From: Paraburkholderia sp. FT54
GTDB taxonomy: Bacteria > Pseudomonadota > Gammaproteobacteria > Burkholderiales > Burkholderiaceae
Length of the DNA stretch: 64,000 nt
NCBI RefSeq assembly: GCF_031585635.1
Contig: NZ_CP134195.1
Coordinates: forward strand, 2,728,001-2,792,000
Direction of reading: 5' to 3'
In this document: piece after piece, positions 54,743-63,274 of the stretch
How the letters are laid out: the number at the start of each line of letters is the position of its first letter
How positions within the stretch are numbered: position 1 is the first letter of the stretch
Notes under the pieces: model-generated
Database searches by the model: none
The model's input: the letters and a program-made list of their open reading frames with translations, nothing else
Told to the model about the DNA's origin: nothing
Made by a program: the position numbers and the translations under genes

Positions 54743-56821
54743 TCATGCCGCGCCGAGCGTCGCGACAGTCTGGATACGGTAGATGTCGAGCGGAATCTCT
54801 TCGATCGCCAGCACCTCGATGGGCCGGCCGAAGTCGCGCAACAACCGCGCAAGGTGCGGACGCAATACGGCATTCGTGACGACCAGGCCGATCCCGGCCA
54901 GGTCCTGCGTCAGGATCCGCTGCGCGCGGGTCAGTTCTTCGGCGGACAGCACGCACTGCGGCTCCCCGTCGACGCCGCTGCGGATCTGCGCTTCGAGACT
55001 GACCTCCCACGCGGGATCCAGCACGGCCGCGACGATCGTCCATGTCGCGAGGTCGGCGTGGGCTCGCGCGATTTGACGACCGAGCTGGATGCGCGCTTCG
55101 CGCACCATCCGGTCGATCGTGCGTTCGGCCGCCGGCACGCGCACCACGGCTTCGAGAATCGCGCGCAGGTTGCGAATCGGCACACGCTGCCGCAACAGTT
55201 GCCGCAGCACGCCGGCGAGTTGCACGATGCTCAGCGCCTGCCCTGCCTGAGCCACCAGCTCGCGGAATTCGATCGCCAATTGATCGAGCAGGAAGCGGGT
55301 CTCCTGTGTGCCGAGAAATTCGGGCGCCGAGCGCTCGCAGATTTCGGCGAGGTGATCGCATAGCGCTTCGTCGACGCTCGCTTTGCGGATCTCCGGGTCC
55401 TTGATCGACGCCGCGGTCGCGGCCGGCACCCAGACCGATTTTGCGGCGCGCGGCCGGTAGCCCACGACGCCGTCGAATGGAATGCGGCTTTCGTCGCCGC
55501 TCAGCAGCGTGTGTTCGGCAACCAGTGTGCCGCTCGCGAACGGCACATCCTCGATATCGACGATGTAGCGCTCAGGCGCAAGCCGCGAGTCGCGCAGCAA
55601 CGCGAGACCCGGGAAGGGCACGCCCAGTTCGACCATCAGGTTGCGGCGCAAGCGGCCCAGCTGCCGGTTCAGCGCTTCCGGCCGCAGTGCGTCGAAGGCC
55701 TTCAGGCCCAGGCGCAGCCGTAACGTCGCGCTCGTGCCCAACTCGACGTCGTCGAGAATGCGCGGCACATAGTTGCCGCCGTCGCGCGTCATTCCCGGCA
55801 TCAGCGCGCGCTGCGAATTCGTCGCCACCGCGGCGTTGCGCGTCAACGTGACTGCCAGTGCCAGCAGCAGGCCGCCAGCAACCAGAAACTGGATGTGCGG
55901 GAAACCGGGGATTACCGCCAACGACAGACACGCGACGCCGGCCATCCCAATCGCCTTGGGATGCACCGCCAATTGCCGGTAGATGTCGCCGCCCAGATGC
56001 GCGTCCTTGTGATCGGCCGAGCCCACGCGGGTCACGAGAATGCCCGCCGCCACCGAGACGATCAGCGACGGAATCTGCGACACCAGGCCGTCGCCGACGG
56101 TGAGAATCGTGTATGCGTGCAGCGCGTCGCCGAATGACATGCCGCGCTGGGCAATGCCGACCGCCAGACCGCCGACGATATTCACCAGCGCGACGACAAT
56201 GCCCGCCACCGCGTCGCCCTTGACGAACTTCATCGCACCGTCGAGCGAGCCGTAGAAGTAGGTATCGCGTTCGAGCGCCGTGCGTCGCTGGCTCGCCTGG
56301 GCGGCGGTGATGACGCCGTTGCGCATGTCGGCGTCGATACTCATCTGGCGGCCCGGAATGCCATCCAGCGTGAAGCGCGCGGCCACCTCGGCGACCCGGT
56401 CCGCGCCTTTCGCGACCACGATGAACTGGATCGCCGCGAGCACGATGAACACCACCAGCCCGACCGCGACGTTGCCGCCCACCACCATTTCGCCGAATGC
56501 GCCGATGATCTGACCGGCGTGCGCGTGCAGCAGGATCATCTTGGTCGAGGCGATCGCCAACGCGAGACGCAGCAGCGTCGTCATTAGCAGCAGCGACGGA
56601 AAGCTCGCGAGGTCCGCGGGCTTTGCGACATACAACGTCGTGGTCAGCATCGTCAGACTCGCGGCAAAACTCACGCAAATAAACAGATCGAGCACGAATG
56701 GCGGCACCGGCACGATGAGCAGTGCGAGCACGGCGAGCAGGCCAAGGCCGACGGCGAGGTCGGCGTGTCGCGCAAAGAGCGCGGACAGGTCGTAGCGGCT
56801 GAGAATGGAACGATTCGACAT
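54743..56821 (-). CDS. sctV: type III secretion export gate protein SctV
   Basis: Large export-gate protein (FlhA/YscV family, 692 residues): about eight N-terminal helices (FVLDLFICVSFAASLTMLTT, LLLMTTLLRLALAIASTKMI, MVVGGNVAVGLVVFIVLAAI), the conserved cytoplasmic loop RFTLDGIPGRQMSIDADMRN, and a cytoplasmic C-terminal domain of about 350 residues that forms the nonameric docking ring for substrates and chaperones. Length is normal for the family. The ATG follows the sctU stop by one base. Confidence 0.97.
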   Translation of the reverse strand: MSNRSILSRYDLSALFARHADLAVGLGLLAVLALLIVPVPPFVLDLFICVSFAASLTMLTTTLYVAKPADLASFPSLLLMTTLLRLALAIASTKMILLHAHAGQIIGAFGEMVVGGNVAVGLVVFIVLAAIQFIVVAKGADRVAEVAARFTLDGIPGRQMSIDADMRNGVITAAQASQRRTALERDTYFYGSLDGAMKFVKGDAVAGIVVALVNIVGGLAVGIAQRGMSFGDALHAYTILTVGDGLVSQIPSLIVSVAAGILVTRVGSADHKDAHLGGDIYRQLAVHPKAIGMAGVACLSLAVIPGFPHIQFLVAGGLLLALAVTLTRNAAVATNSQRALMPGMTRDGGNYVPRILDDVELGTSATLRLRLGLKAFDALRPEALNRQLGRLRRNLMVELGVPFPGLALLRDSRLAPERYIVDIEDVPFASGTLVAEHTLLSGDESRIPFDGVVGYRPRAAKSVWVPAATAASIKDPEIRKASVDEALCDHLAEICERSAPEFLGTQETRFLLDQLAIEFRELVAQAGQALSIVQLAGVLRQLLRQRVPIRNLRAILEAVVRVPAAERTIDRMVREARIQLGRQIARAHADLATWTIVAAVLDPAWEVSLEAQIRSGVDGEPQCVLSAEELTRAQRILTQDLAGIGLVVTNAVLRPHLARLLRDFGRPIEVLAIEEIPLDIYRIQTVATLGAA

Positions 56822-56822
56822 G

Positions 56823-57563
56823 TTATTTACCTAGCTCCCGATGCAGCGCGCGGCGACGGCTCTTCACGCCGGGGTCCCCTTCGTCGTCGCGGAATTCCCG
56901 TTTGATTTCGCTCTTGTCCATGCGCATGCCGCGCAGCCACAGAAAGCGCTGGATGAAATAGTCGGCGGCGGCGGGCACGATCTGCGACGCGGCCATCCAG
57001 GCCAGCAAATGCGAGTGCGATATCGCCGTATAGCCGAGATGAACCGGCAACGAGAAAGCCCAGATGGGCGCCAGTTGCCGCAACCATGCGACGAGCGCCT
57101 GCACGAACAGGAACAGCAGAATCGCGAACTGCGCCAGCGCGAGCACCGTGTCCCACACCAGACGCAGGCTGAACATCCGTGCGAAGCCGCTGACCGGATT
57201 CAGACGCTTTACATCGAGCGCCACGCGTTTCCACGCGAGCAGTCCGCGTGTCTGCATCAGCTCCGGCACGAGCACCGCGAGCGCGCCTACGCCAAGCGCC
57301 GTCAGCACCGGCGTGACGAAGGCGGTGAGCATCGCGAATGTCGATGCGAGCCGCTCCTCGAATGGGCGCGGTGCGTCTAGCGTTGCTACATGCTGGATCA
57401 GCTTCGTGCTGAGCGCATACAGATGCGGGGCTTCGATGAACAGGTACAGCCACCAGCAAAGTCCGCTGAACGCCACCGTCAGATGCGTGCTTTTCGCGAT
57501 CTCGCCGTCCTTGCGCGCGCGGCGGATCCGCTTGGGGGTCGGAGCTTCGGTCTTGTTGCTCAT
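56823..57563 (-). CDS. sctU: type III secretion switch protein SctU, truncated before the autocleavage domain
   Basis: FlhB/YscU-family inner-membrane protein of the export gate. It has the usual start (TEAPTPKRIRRARKDGEIAK), four hydrophobic segments, and the cytoplasmic linker SEIKREFRDDEGDPGVKSRR, but stops at 246 residues after RALHRELGK. Normal SctU is about 350 residues and continues here into a domain with the NPTH autocleavage site that switches substrate class. That whole domain is absent, and sctV begins one base after the stop (AAATAACATG), so no room is left for it in another frame. ATGA overlap joins it to sctT. Either the switch is missing or its domain is encoded elsewhere. Confidence 0.93.
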   Translation of the reverse strand: MSNKTEAPTPKRIRRARKDGEIAKSTHLTVAFSGLCWWLYLFIEAPHLYALSTKLIQHVATLDAPRPFEERLASTFAMLTAFVTPVLTALGVGALAVLVPELMQTRGLLAWKRVALDVKRLNPVSGFARMFSLRLVWDTVLALAQFAILLFLFVQALVAWLRQLAPIWAFSLPVHLGYTAISHSHLLAWMAASQIVPAAADYFIQRFLWLRGMRMDKSEIKREFRDDEGDPGVKSRRRALHRELGK

Positions 57564-58282
57564 TGCAGATGGATGATGTGGTCGAAAGCAACGCGCAACT
57601 GCACGAACAGCGGCGGCACGCTGAGCATCGCGGCAAACGACAGGATCATCGCCTTGACCGTGCGCGCGGTGGAAAACGGATTGAGCCGCTTTGCGTGTCG
57701 CGACATCAGCCCGAAGGCGACATCGACCAGCAACACGAGGCCGAGCAACGGACTCGCAAGCCGCACGCCTTCGGTCAGCGAACCGGCAAGGTCGCGCAGC
57801 GCGATTTGTCTGAACACGTCGGCGAGATCGCCGCGCCAACGGCCCGGCGGCCACAGCACCCATGCATCGGTAAAAAAGCCGAACAGGAGCGGCAAGCCGG
57901 GGCCCGTGAAAAGCGTCAGCGCGGCAAACTGTGAAAACAACGTTTCGAACAACGCCGCGTCCTGCTGGAAATGCGGATCGTAGATGGCCGCGCTCGCGTA
58001 TCCGCCCTGCTGATCGAGCACCGCGCCAGCGGCGGCTGCCGCATGGAAGATCGTGCCGAGCAAAAGGCCGAGCGCCGTACCGGTCGCCGCCTCGACACAG
58101 ATTGCCGGCAGCAGCTGCGCGGGCCAGCCGTTCTGCTGCGGCAACATGGCAAGCGCAAGCAGCATCGGCAGACGCAGCAGGATGCCGAGCGAGCCGCTTT
58201 GTCCGAACGGAATCAGAAACAGCGCCACGGCGGGTCTGATCGCACAGAAGGCGAAACCCTCGAGATAGCCGATGTAATTCAT
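57560..58282 (-). CDS. sctT: type III secretion export gate protein SctT
   Basis: FliR/YscT-like gate protein of 240 residues with about six helices; GFAFCAIRPAVALFLIPFGQ, EAATGTALGLLLGTIFHAAA and SPLLGLVLLVDVAFGLMSRH are typical, and the conserved loop QQGGYASAAIYDP lies in the first half. It starts two bases after the sctS stop and overlaps sctU by ATGA. It assembles with SctR and SctS into the helical export pore. Confidence 0.95.
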   Translation of the reverse strand: MNYIGYLEGFAFCAIRPAVALFLIPFGQSGSLGILLRLPMLLALAMLPQQNGWPAQLLPAICVEAATGTALGLLLGTIFHAAAAAGAVLDQQGGYASAAIYDPHFQQDAALFETLFSQFAALTLFTGPGLPLLFGFFTDAWVLWPPGRWRGDLADVFRQIALRDLAGSLTEGVRLASPLLGLVLLVDVAFGLMSRHAKRLNPFSTARTVKAMILSFAAMLSVPPLFVQLRVAFDHIIHLQ

Positions 58283-58284
58283 GC

Positions 58285-58560
58285 TCAGTGCAGACGCCCC
58301 GCGGCGATGAAGGTGAACACATGGGCCAAAAAGCGCGCGAGTTCGCGGCTCGCCCAAGGTGCGGTGCTCATCAGCACAGCACCGACGCAGATGATCTTTG
58401 CGCCGTAAGGCAGGCTCTGATCCTGAATCTGCGTCACCGACTGCAATAGTCCGAGCAGCAAGCCGACGACTGTCGCGATGGCAAGCGCAGGGAGTGACAG
58501 CCAGAAAACGAGCATGAGCGCGTCGCTGGACAACGTGGCGAGAGAGGGAGAACTGTTCAT
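58285..58560 (-). CDS. sctS: type III secretion export gate protein SctS
   Basis: FliQ/YscS-like protein of 91 residues: a helical hairpin with LVFWLSLPALAIATVVGLLL followed by GLLQSVTQIQDQSLPYGAKI, the family signature, and a second helix. It overlaps the end of sctR by four bases (ATGA). Four copies join SctR5-SctT1 in the export pore. Confidence 0.96.
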   Translation of the reverse strand: MNSSPSLATLSSDALMLVFWLSLPALAIATVVGLLLGLLQSVTQIQDQSLPYGAKIICVGAVLMSTAPWASRELARFLAHVFTFIAAGRLH

Positions 58561-59201
58561 TTTGCATAGCTGACGATAAGGCCGTGCATCAGCTTCGAGA
58601 TACCCGACACGGACACGAAAATAAAAAGCTTCAGTGGAATCGACACCGTGCTCGGCGACAGCATCATCATGCCCATCGCGCTCAGCACGTTGGCGACGAC
58701 CAGATCCACCACCAGAAACGCGATATAGAGCAGAAAGCCGGCCTCGAATCCACTCGATATTTCGCTGATCAGAAACGCGGGAATCAGCAACTGGAGATCG
58801 GTTTCCCGGGCGTCGCGCTCGGGATCGATCCGCTTCGCGGCACCGACGAGGAACTTCCGTTCATCAGGCCGCGAATGCGCCAGCATGAATTCGCCGAGCG
58901 GATCGCGCACCGCCCGCAGCAGTTCGACGGGACGTGGGAGCGCGACCTCGCCGTTCTCGCCGGCGGGCAATGCGGATTCGATCTTCCCGATAGTCGGCGA
59001 CATCACGACCAGCGTCGCCGCGAGCGCGATCCCCGAGATCACCAGGTTGCTCGGCGCCTGCTGCACGCCGAGCGCCGAACGCAACAGCGTCAGCACAATG
59101 CTGAACTTCGTGAACGAGGTCGTCATCACGACCGCAAGTGGCAACAGGCCGAGCATGAAGAACACGCTGATGACCTGCAGCTGGTCGAGTTGGGGGTTCA
59201 T
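58557..59201 (-). CDS. sctR: type III secretion export gate protein SctR
   Basis: FliP/YscR-like protein of 214 residues. Conserved stretches are VVMTTSFTKFSIVLTLLRSA, LGVQQAPSNLVISGIALAA, LLIPAFLISEISSGFEAGFL, and DLVVANVLSAMGMMMLSPST. ATG at 59201 overlaps the sctQ stop as ATGA; the longer frame upstream is the antiparallel-phase end of sctQ and not coding for SctR. Length is normal. Confidence 0.97.
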   Translation of the reverse strand: MNPQLDQLQVISVFFMLGLLPLAVVMTTSFTKFSIVLTLLRSALGVQQAPSNLVISGIALAATLVVMSPTIGKIESALPAGENGEVALPRPVELLRAVRDPLGEFMLAHSRPDERKFLVGAAKRIDPERDARETDLQLLIPAFLISEISSGFEAGFLLYIAFLVVDLVVANVLSAMGMMMLSPSTVSIPLKLFIFVSVSGISKLMHGLIVSYAK

Positions 59202-60169
59202 GCCGGTAGATCTCCTTGAGTCAGCCGGGTCACGCGCACGCCCAACGCACCGTCGATATCGATCAGCTCGCCACGAGCAAACGGAATGCCCTGACATAAG
59301 AGCGTGACGGAACGCTCACGCGCGGGCAGCCGGAATGCGACGATCGATCCTTCGCGCAAATGGGCCAGTTCGGCAACCGAAAGCGACAGCGTGCCGAGCA
59401 CCGCGTCGAACGCGAACGTCAGGGAGTCGATCGGCAGCAGTTCGCTGGTCACTTCGACCGGTGTGGTTTCATCATTCAGGACATGGTCTATCAAGGTGTG
59501 CTCCTCAGTGAACTTCAACAAGATCCGGCACGCGCCCAACCGCAGCGGCACGCGCAGGAAACACGAATAACGGTCGATCAGCAGCGCGTCGCCAACCGCG
59601 ATCTTGCGCAAGCGCGGCAACGACATCGACGGACCGGCCATGCAAATCGGCATACGCACGTAGAGGCGTCGCAGCAGGGTTTCGCTGAGCGCCGGCGGCG
59701 GTAGCCTCAAACGCAGCCACGCATCGACCGCCGGGCTGCAAAACGAAAAGTGGGCAGCGCGCCCGCTCGCCACGTGCGTCACGGCGAGCCCGTATGCGCC
59801 CGGCTGCGGGACGGTGTCGAAGCCGACCGCGGTGACATCGATCGTGAAGCCGAATAGCCCCTCGAGCGCGCACAGCCAGTCGTTCAACGCGTCGCCGACA
59901 TGCACGAGGGTGCTGTCGCCGCGCGCGGCGATCACCGACGGCGTCAATTCGGGCAGAAGCGCTCCGGCATCGCATGCCGCGCTGAAGGGCGCTTGTGCCG
60001 CCGTGCCGGAGAGCCGCAGCGGGTAGCGCGCCCGGCACGGCTCGAACTGCAGCGTGAAGCGGCGCGCGCCGACGAGCACTTCCCGCGGTCGCCCAAAGTG
60101 ACGAATCGCCAGGTTGTGGCGCTCGGCGTCCGCCGGCAGCAGGCACTCCATGTCGGACCAAAGATTCAT
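59198..60169 (-). CDS. sctQ: type III secretion sorting-platform protein SctQ
   Basis: YscQ/FliN-FliM-like C-ring protein of 323 residues. The N-terminal part is variable, and the last 80 residues form the SpoA (surface presentation) domain (VTSELLPIDSLTFAFDAVLG, LSVAELAHLREGSIVAFRLP, then GELIDIDGALGVRVTRL). An internal start for a SpoA-only fragment, known in relatives, cannot be pinpointed here. ATGA overlaps tie it to sctL upstream and sctR downstream. Confidence 0.93.
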   Translation of the reverse strand: MNLWSDMECLLPADAERHNLAIRHFGRPREVLVGARRFTLQFEPCRARYPLRLSGTAAQAPFSAACDAGALLPELTPSVIAARGDSTLVHVGDALNDWLCALEGLFGFTIDVTAVGFDTVPQPGAYGLAVTHVASGRAAHFSFCSPAVDAWLRLRLPPPALSETLLRRLYVRMPICMAGPSMSLPRLRKIAVGDALLIDRYSCFLRVPLRLGACRILLKFTEEHTLIDHVLNDETTPVEVTSELLPIDSLTFAFDAVLGTLSLSVAELAHLREGSIVAFRLPARERSVTLLCQGIPFARGELIDIDGALGVRVTRLTQGDLPA

Positions 60170-60945
60170 GCGGCCTCCCGCACGAACGGACGGCGAACGA
60201 CTCGCACGAGCTTGGGTGCCGGGGGCCGTGGAAGCGGGGGCGAAGCCGGTCCGGCGAGGGCGGCCAGCGCATCCCGCACGCCGTGCTCGATCCCGTCGAG
60301 GGCAGTGCGTCCCGAGCCGTCGGCGAAGTCGTAAGCGCGCAGCACTGCAGCCACGCCATCGCGGATGCCGCGCTCCAGCGCCCTCAACTGCACTTTCAGA
60401 CCGCCGTCGACCACGCCGGTCTCGGTTTCGATGACGCACGAATGAACGGGCAATCCCGCATCGCTCAGTACCGTGCATAACGGCGTGCCGAGTTCCTGCT
60501 CGATCGTGGCAATCAGCCGCGTCGCGTCCTCGAACGCTGCCGGCGCGACACGCACGGAAATGAGTCGCTGCGACTGCGACACGGCGACCGCACGGCGCAA
60601 CTGGTTGGTCAACGCGGCTGACGGCGGCAGTTGACCGACAATGTCGCTCACCGCGCCGAGCACGATCTGCGCGAGCCGGTCCTCCAGACGGTGTGCCGCA
60701 AACGCCGTCGCCGCTGCTCGCCCTACTTCCTTGCGCAGCGCCGCTGCAGTTCCGGCCGAATGACCGTGACGCCATGCGCGGCGCTTCAGTTCGCGCGCCT
60801 GCATCCCGAGGCGGCTGCGCTCCCGCGCTGTCTCGGCCGCGCGCTGCGCTTCGGCGGCCCGCAAGCCTTCGAGCGAGGCGAGTTCGAGCGCGCTCAAATG
60901 CCCATCGGATTCGATCCTCCATTCGCCCATTCGACAGATCAACAT
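60166..60945 (-). CDS. sctL: type III secretion ATPase-linked stator SctL
   Basis: YscL/FliH-like protein of 259 residues that links the ATPase to the sorting platform. It begins MLICRMGEWRIESDGHLSAL, has a long Ala/Arg/Glu helix (about 25-75, LRAAEAQRAAETARERSRLG), and a C-terminal HrpE/YscL domain (VLSDAGLPVHSCVIETETGV, VDGGLKVQLRALERGI), with an extra Pro/Arg-rich tail. The start at 60945 is preceded by GGAGGGGCAGTC and overlaps the sctK stop by seven bases. Confidence 0.9.
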   Translation of the reverse strand: MLICRMGEWRIESDGHLSALELASLEGLRAAEAQRAAETARERSRLGMQARELKRRAWRHGHSAGTAAALRKEVGRAAATAFAAHRLEDRLAQIVLGAVSDIVGQLPPSAALTNQLRRAVAVSQSQRLISVRVAPAAFEDATRLIATIEQELGTPLCTVLSDAGLPVHSCVIETETGVVDGGLKVQLRALERGIRDGVAAVLRAYDFADGSGRTALDGIEHGVRDALAALAGPASPPLPRPPAPKLVRVVRRPFVREAA

Positions 60946-61514
60946 GACTGCCCCTCCATCAAACGTCGCGCATCGGCAATCAGTTCGCGCGCGGCGCCCG
61001 CCGACAGCCCCTGCACCCGATAACGCGCCGCGACTTCGGATATCTCGCGCGGCAGCCGCAGGCTCCACCAGAATGCGTAGCGTGAGTCCGCGGTGGCATG
61101 CGTGGCCAGCACCAGCCCGAGCGCGGTCATCTCGCGCCGGCTGAACAGCGACGGCGCCGGCTCGACTTTCAGGTCGACGAGATCGGCGCGCGGATGCCGT
61201 TGGATCGCAGCCAGCAGTTGCGGCGCGACACCAGCCGCGAACGCCGCCCGAGCCTGCGTGGCGACCACGCGGCGCAACGAAGGGGCAAATGCAAGCGCGG
61301 CGACGATACGGCACAGGCGCGCGCACGCGGGACGCGGCCAGAGCGGCAGCACGACAGGCACGTCGGCGAGCGCCACCTGTACCAGTTGCGGATGCTGGCC
61401 GAATAGAAACGCATGGGCGGCACGCGCGGCGCGCTCGCTACGAACCGGCTGCCGGGATTCGAGCCAGCTGTGATGCGCCCAATGAGCAGGGGCGCAGGTG
61501 TACGCGTGTTTCAT
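60939..61514 (-). CDS. sctK: type III secretion sorting-platform protein SctK
   Basis: A 191-residue protein matching the YscK/HrpD type: mostly helical, Ala/Arg-rich, with LVQVALADVPVVLPLWPRPA in the middle and a C-terminal FWWSLRLPREISEVAARYRV. SctK proteins are poorly conserved, so the call depends partly on place: it lies exactly between sctJ (ATGA overlap) and sctL as in the Yersinia order J-K-L. The longer upstream frame overlapping sctJ is not coding. Confidence 0.82.
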   Translation of the reverse strand: MKHAYTCAPAHWAHHSWLESRQPVRSERAARAAHAFLFGQHPQLVQVALADVPVVLPLWPRPACARLCRIVAALAFAPSLRRVVATQARAAFAAGVAPQLLAAIQRHPRADLVDLKVEPAPSLFSRREMTALGLVLATHATADSRYAFWWSLRLPREISEVAARYRVQGLSAGAARELIADARRLMEGQSC

Positions 61515-62428
61515 GCGTCGCCTCCCATGTGAGTCGCGGATTGCGCTGCACTGACGGCAGCCTTCGCGGTGTCCGTATCCGATGCGTCGGGCGCCGCTTT
61601 CGGCGCGGCCCGCCCGGGATGGCCCGGTTCTGCTCCCGTGCCATTGCGCGGTTTCCATTTGAACCAGGTGCGCATCTCCGAGCGCCACAACAACGTGAAA
61701 CCGGACACCAGCAGCACGAGCAGCGCCAGCGCGCTTAGCATCGCCGTGGCACGCGAGGGCACGGCGCCGCCGTCACGCCCACAGGACGTTGCAGCGACCG
61801 CACCCGCGGCGCTGCCGACATCCGCGCCGTCCACGCAACTGCCTGGAAAGGTCAATACCGGCGTCACCGCGATCAGCGTCAACGACACGCGCTCGGGTGT
61901 CAGCCCTTCGACACTGCCCGCCACCAGTGCGCGAATCCGGTCGCGCATCGGTTCCAGGTTGTAGTCGCTGCGATAACGCATCATCACGGACGCCGACGGC
62001 GGCGCGTCCTGCGCGGGATCCATCGGATCTTTTTCCGGCAGCACGATATGCACGCGTGCAAGCAGCACGCCGTCCATCTTCTCCAGCGTTTCGGACAGCT
62101 CCTGCGAAAGTCCGTACACGTAGCGCACGCGATCTTCCTCGGGGCTCGAAATCAACCCCTGGCGGCTGAATAGTTCACCGAGATTCGCATGGCCACCGCG
62201 CGGCAACGCATACGCGCTGGCCAACTCCGTGGCGACCACGGCGTCGGCGTCGTCGACCGAGATGTTCCATGTCCGGTCCGCGTTGCGCTCTTTGTAGCCG
62301 TTGATACCGTGATGGCTCAGCGCAGCGACGATACGGTTCGCCTGGTCCTCGTCCAGGCCTTCAAAAAGCGAGGTCTTGCAGCCGGCGAGGAGGAGCAGGA
62401 CCGGCAACAACATTAAGGCGCGGCGCAT
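61511..62428 (-). CDS. sctJ: type III secretion inner-ring lipoprotein SctJ
   Basis: YscJ/HrcJ-like basal-body ring protein of 305 residues. Signal peptide with lipobox LLLLAGC (acylated Cys17), the ring-building domain (FEGLDEDQANRIVAALSHHG, GHANLGELFSRQGLISSPEE, LSETLEKMDGVLLARVHIVL, PSASVMMRYRSD) and one C-terminal membrane helix (MLSALALLVLLVSGFTLLW) followed by a cytoplasmic tail. Its first base overlaps the last base of the sctI stop (TGATG). Confidence 0.96.
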   Translation of the reverse strand: MRRALMLLPVLLLLAGCKTSLFEGLDEDQANRIVAALSHHGINGYKERNADRTWNISVDDADAVVATELASAYALPRGGHANLGELFSRQGLISSPEEDRVRYVYGLSQELSETLEKMDGVLLARVHIVLPEKDPMDPAQDAPPSASVMMRYRSDYNLEPMRDRIRALVAGSVEGLTPERVSLTLIAVTPVLTFPGSCVDGADVGSAAGAVAATSCGRDGGAVPSRATAMLSALALLVLLVSGFTLLWRSEMRTWFKWKPRNGTGAEPGHPGRAAPKAAPDASDTDTAKAAVSAAQSATHMGGDA

Positions 62429-62751
62429 CAGCTTCGCTGCGACAACGTCTGGATTGCACGGCCGGCCTCGTCGGCGACGCGCACTGTCATCTGCACCCGC
62501 ACCGCGAAGGAACCCATGTCGGCCTGAAGACGCAGCAGGTCGGAAGTCGAGATGCGGCCGGAGTCGAGTTGGTCGAGGTGCTGCGACAGTTGCTGCGTGG
62601 ATGCGTCCTGCGCGTCCTGGGCGCGCGTGAGCAGGCGCTCGATCAGCGAACCTTCGTCGGCTGCTCCGTCAGTGGGCAGGCCGGTGCCACGAGACACAGG
62701 GGACAGCGCGTCGGCTTGCGGCGCAATGGGTGTGACTGGAAGTTGCAACAT
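62428..62751 (-). CDS. sctI: type III secretion inner rod protein SctI
   Basis: A 107-residue YscI/PrgJ-type protein that joins the export gate to the needle. The C-terminal helix reads LLRLQADMGSFAVRVQMTVR then VADEAGRAIQTLSQRS, the signature of this family, and the N-terminal half is polar. ATG at 62751 directly follows the sctG stop (TGATATG) and has GAGGCGGGC upstream. Confidence 0.9.
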   Translation of the reverse strand: MLQLPVTPIAPQADALSPVSRGTGLPTDGAADEGSLIERLLTRAQDAQDASTQQLSQHLDQLDSGRISTSDLLRLQADMGSFAVRVQMTVRVADEAGRAIQTLSQRS

Positions 62752-62752
62752 A

Positions 62753-63217
62753 TCAATGCCCGCCTCGAATAGACAGTCGATCAATGGTTGAAATGGGAGC
62801 CGTAGCGCGTGCGGCCTGCGCGGCGCGCGCCGCGCGAGCGTGGACAGCGCATTCAGGCAGGTTCATGAAAGCGGCCGCCATCGAACTGGCGCCAGGTTCG
62901 CCGCCGTCGGCCACCGCTATCAGCGTTCGCGAGCCGAGCGCGTAGTGACCTTCGAAAATCTGGGACACGCCGAGCCATGCGCGCGCCAGCGCGCTGTCGG
63001 GTGCGACGTCAAGCGCGCGGCCAAACAGCAACGACGCATTGCGATAGTTCGCGCGATCGAGCTCGATCAGGCCCAACCCGAGGTATGGAAAAGCCCGCTG
63101 CGGATACAGCAACGCGAGCCGCTCAAACAGATAGCGCGCCTCGTCGAAGCGTCGATGGACGCGGGCGTAATGGCCGATCGAAATCAGCAGTTCAAGTGTG
63201 TCGTCCTGCATCTGCAT
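62753..63217 (-). CDS. sctG: TPR-type needle chaperone, SctG-like
   Basis: A 154-residue TPR protein (units LELLISIGHYARVHRRFDEA, ERLALLYPQRAFPYLGLGLI, NASLLFGRALDVAPDSALAR). In the Yersinia order the gene between the needle yscF and yscI encodes YscG, a TPR chaperone that keeps the needle subunit soluble with YscE; HrpB1/HrpK-type proteins are a similar family. The ATG at 63217 was chosen because the longer frame begins with TTG and has no better ribosome site. The C-terminal 30 residues are Ala-rich. Confidence 0.78.
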   Translation of the reverse strand: MQMQDDTLELLISIGHYARVHRRFDEARYLFERLALLYPQRAFPYLGLGLIELDRANYRNASLLFGRALDVAPDSALARAWLGVSQIFEGHYALGSRTLIAVADGGEPGASSMAAAFMNLPECAVHARAARAAQAARATAPISTIDRLSIRGGH

Positions 63218-63274
63218 GGTTCCCGAAGACGCCGCGCGGGCGTCTCCGTCCTGGTTAAAGGGAATCAAAGAACG

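Noticed and set aside
53406..55361. Longer SctN (651 codons)
   Set aside because: The extra N-terminal part overlaps sctV in another frame and is Arg-rich; the SctN family begins near 54731.
56823..58322. Longer SctU (499 codons)
   Set aside because: The extension lies over sctT on the same strand in another frame; the typical SctU N-terminus TEAPTPKRIRRARKDGE begins at 57563.
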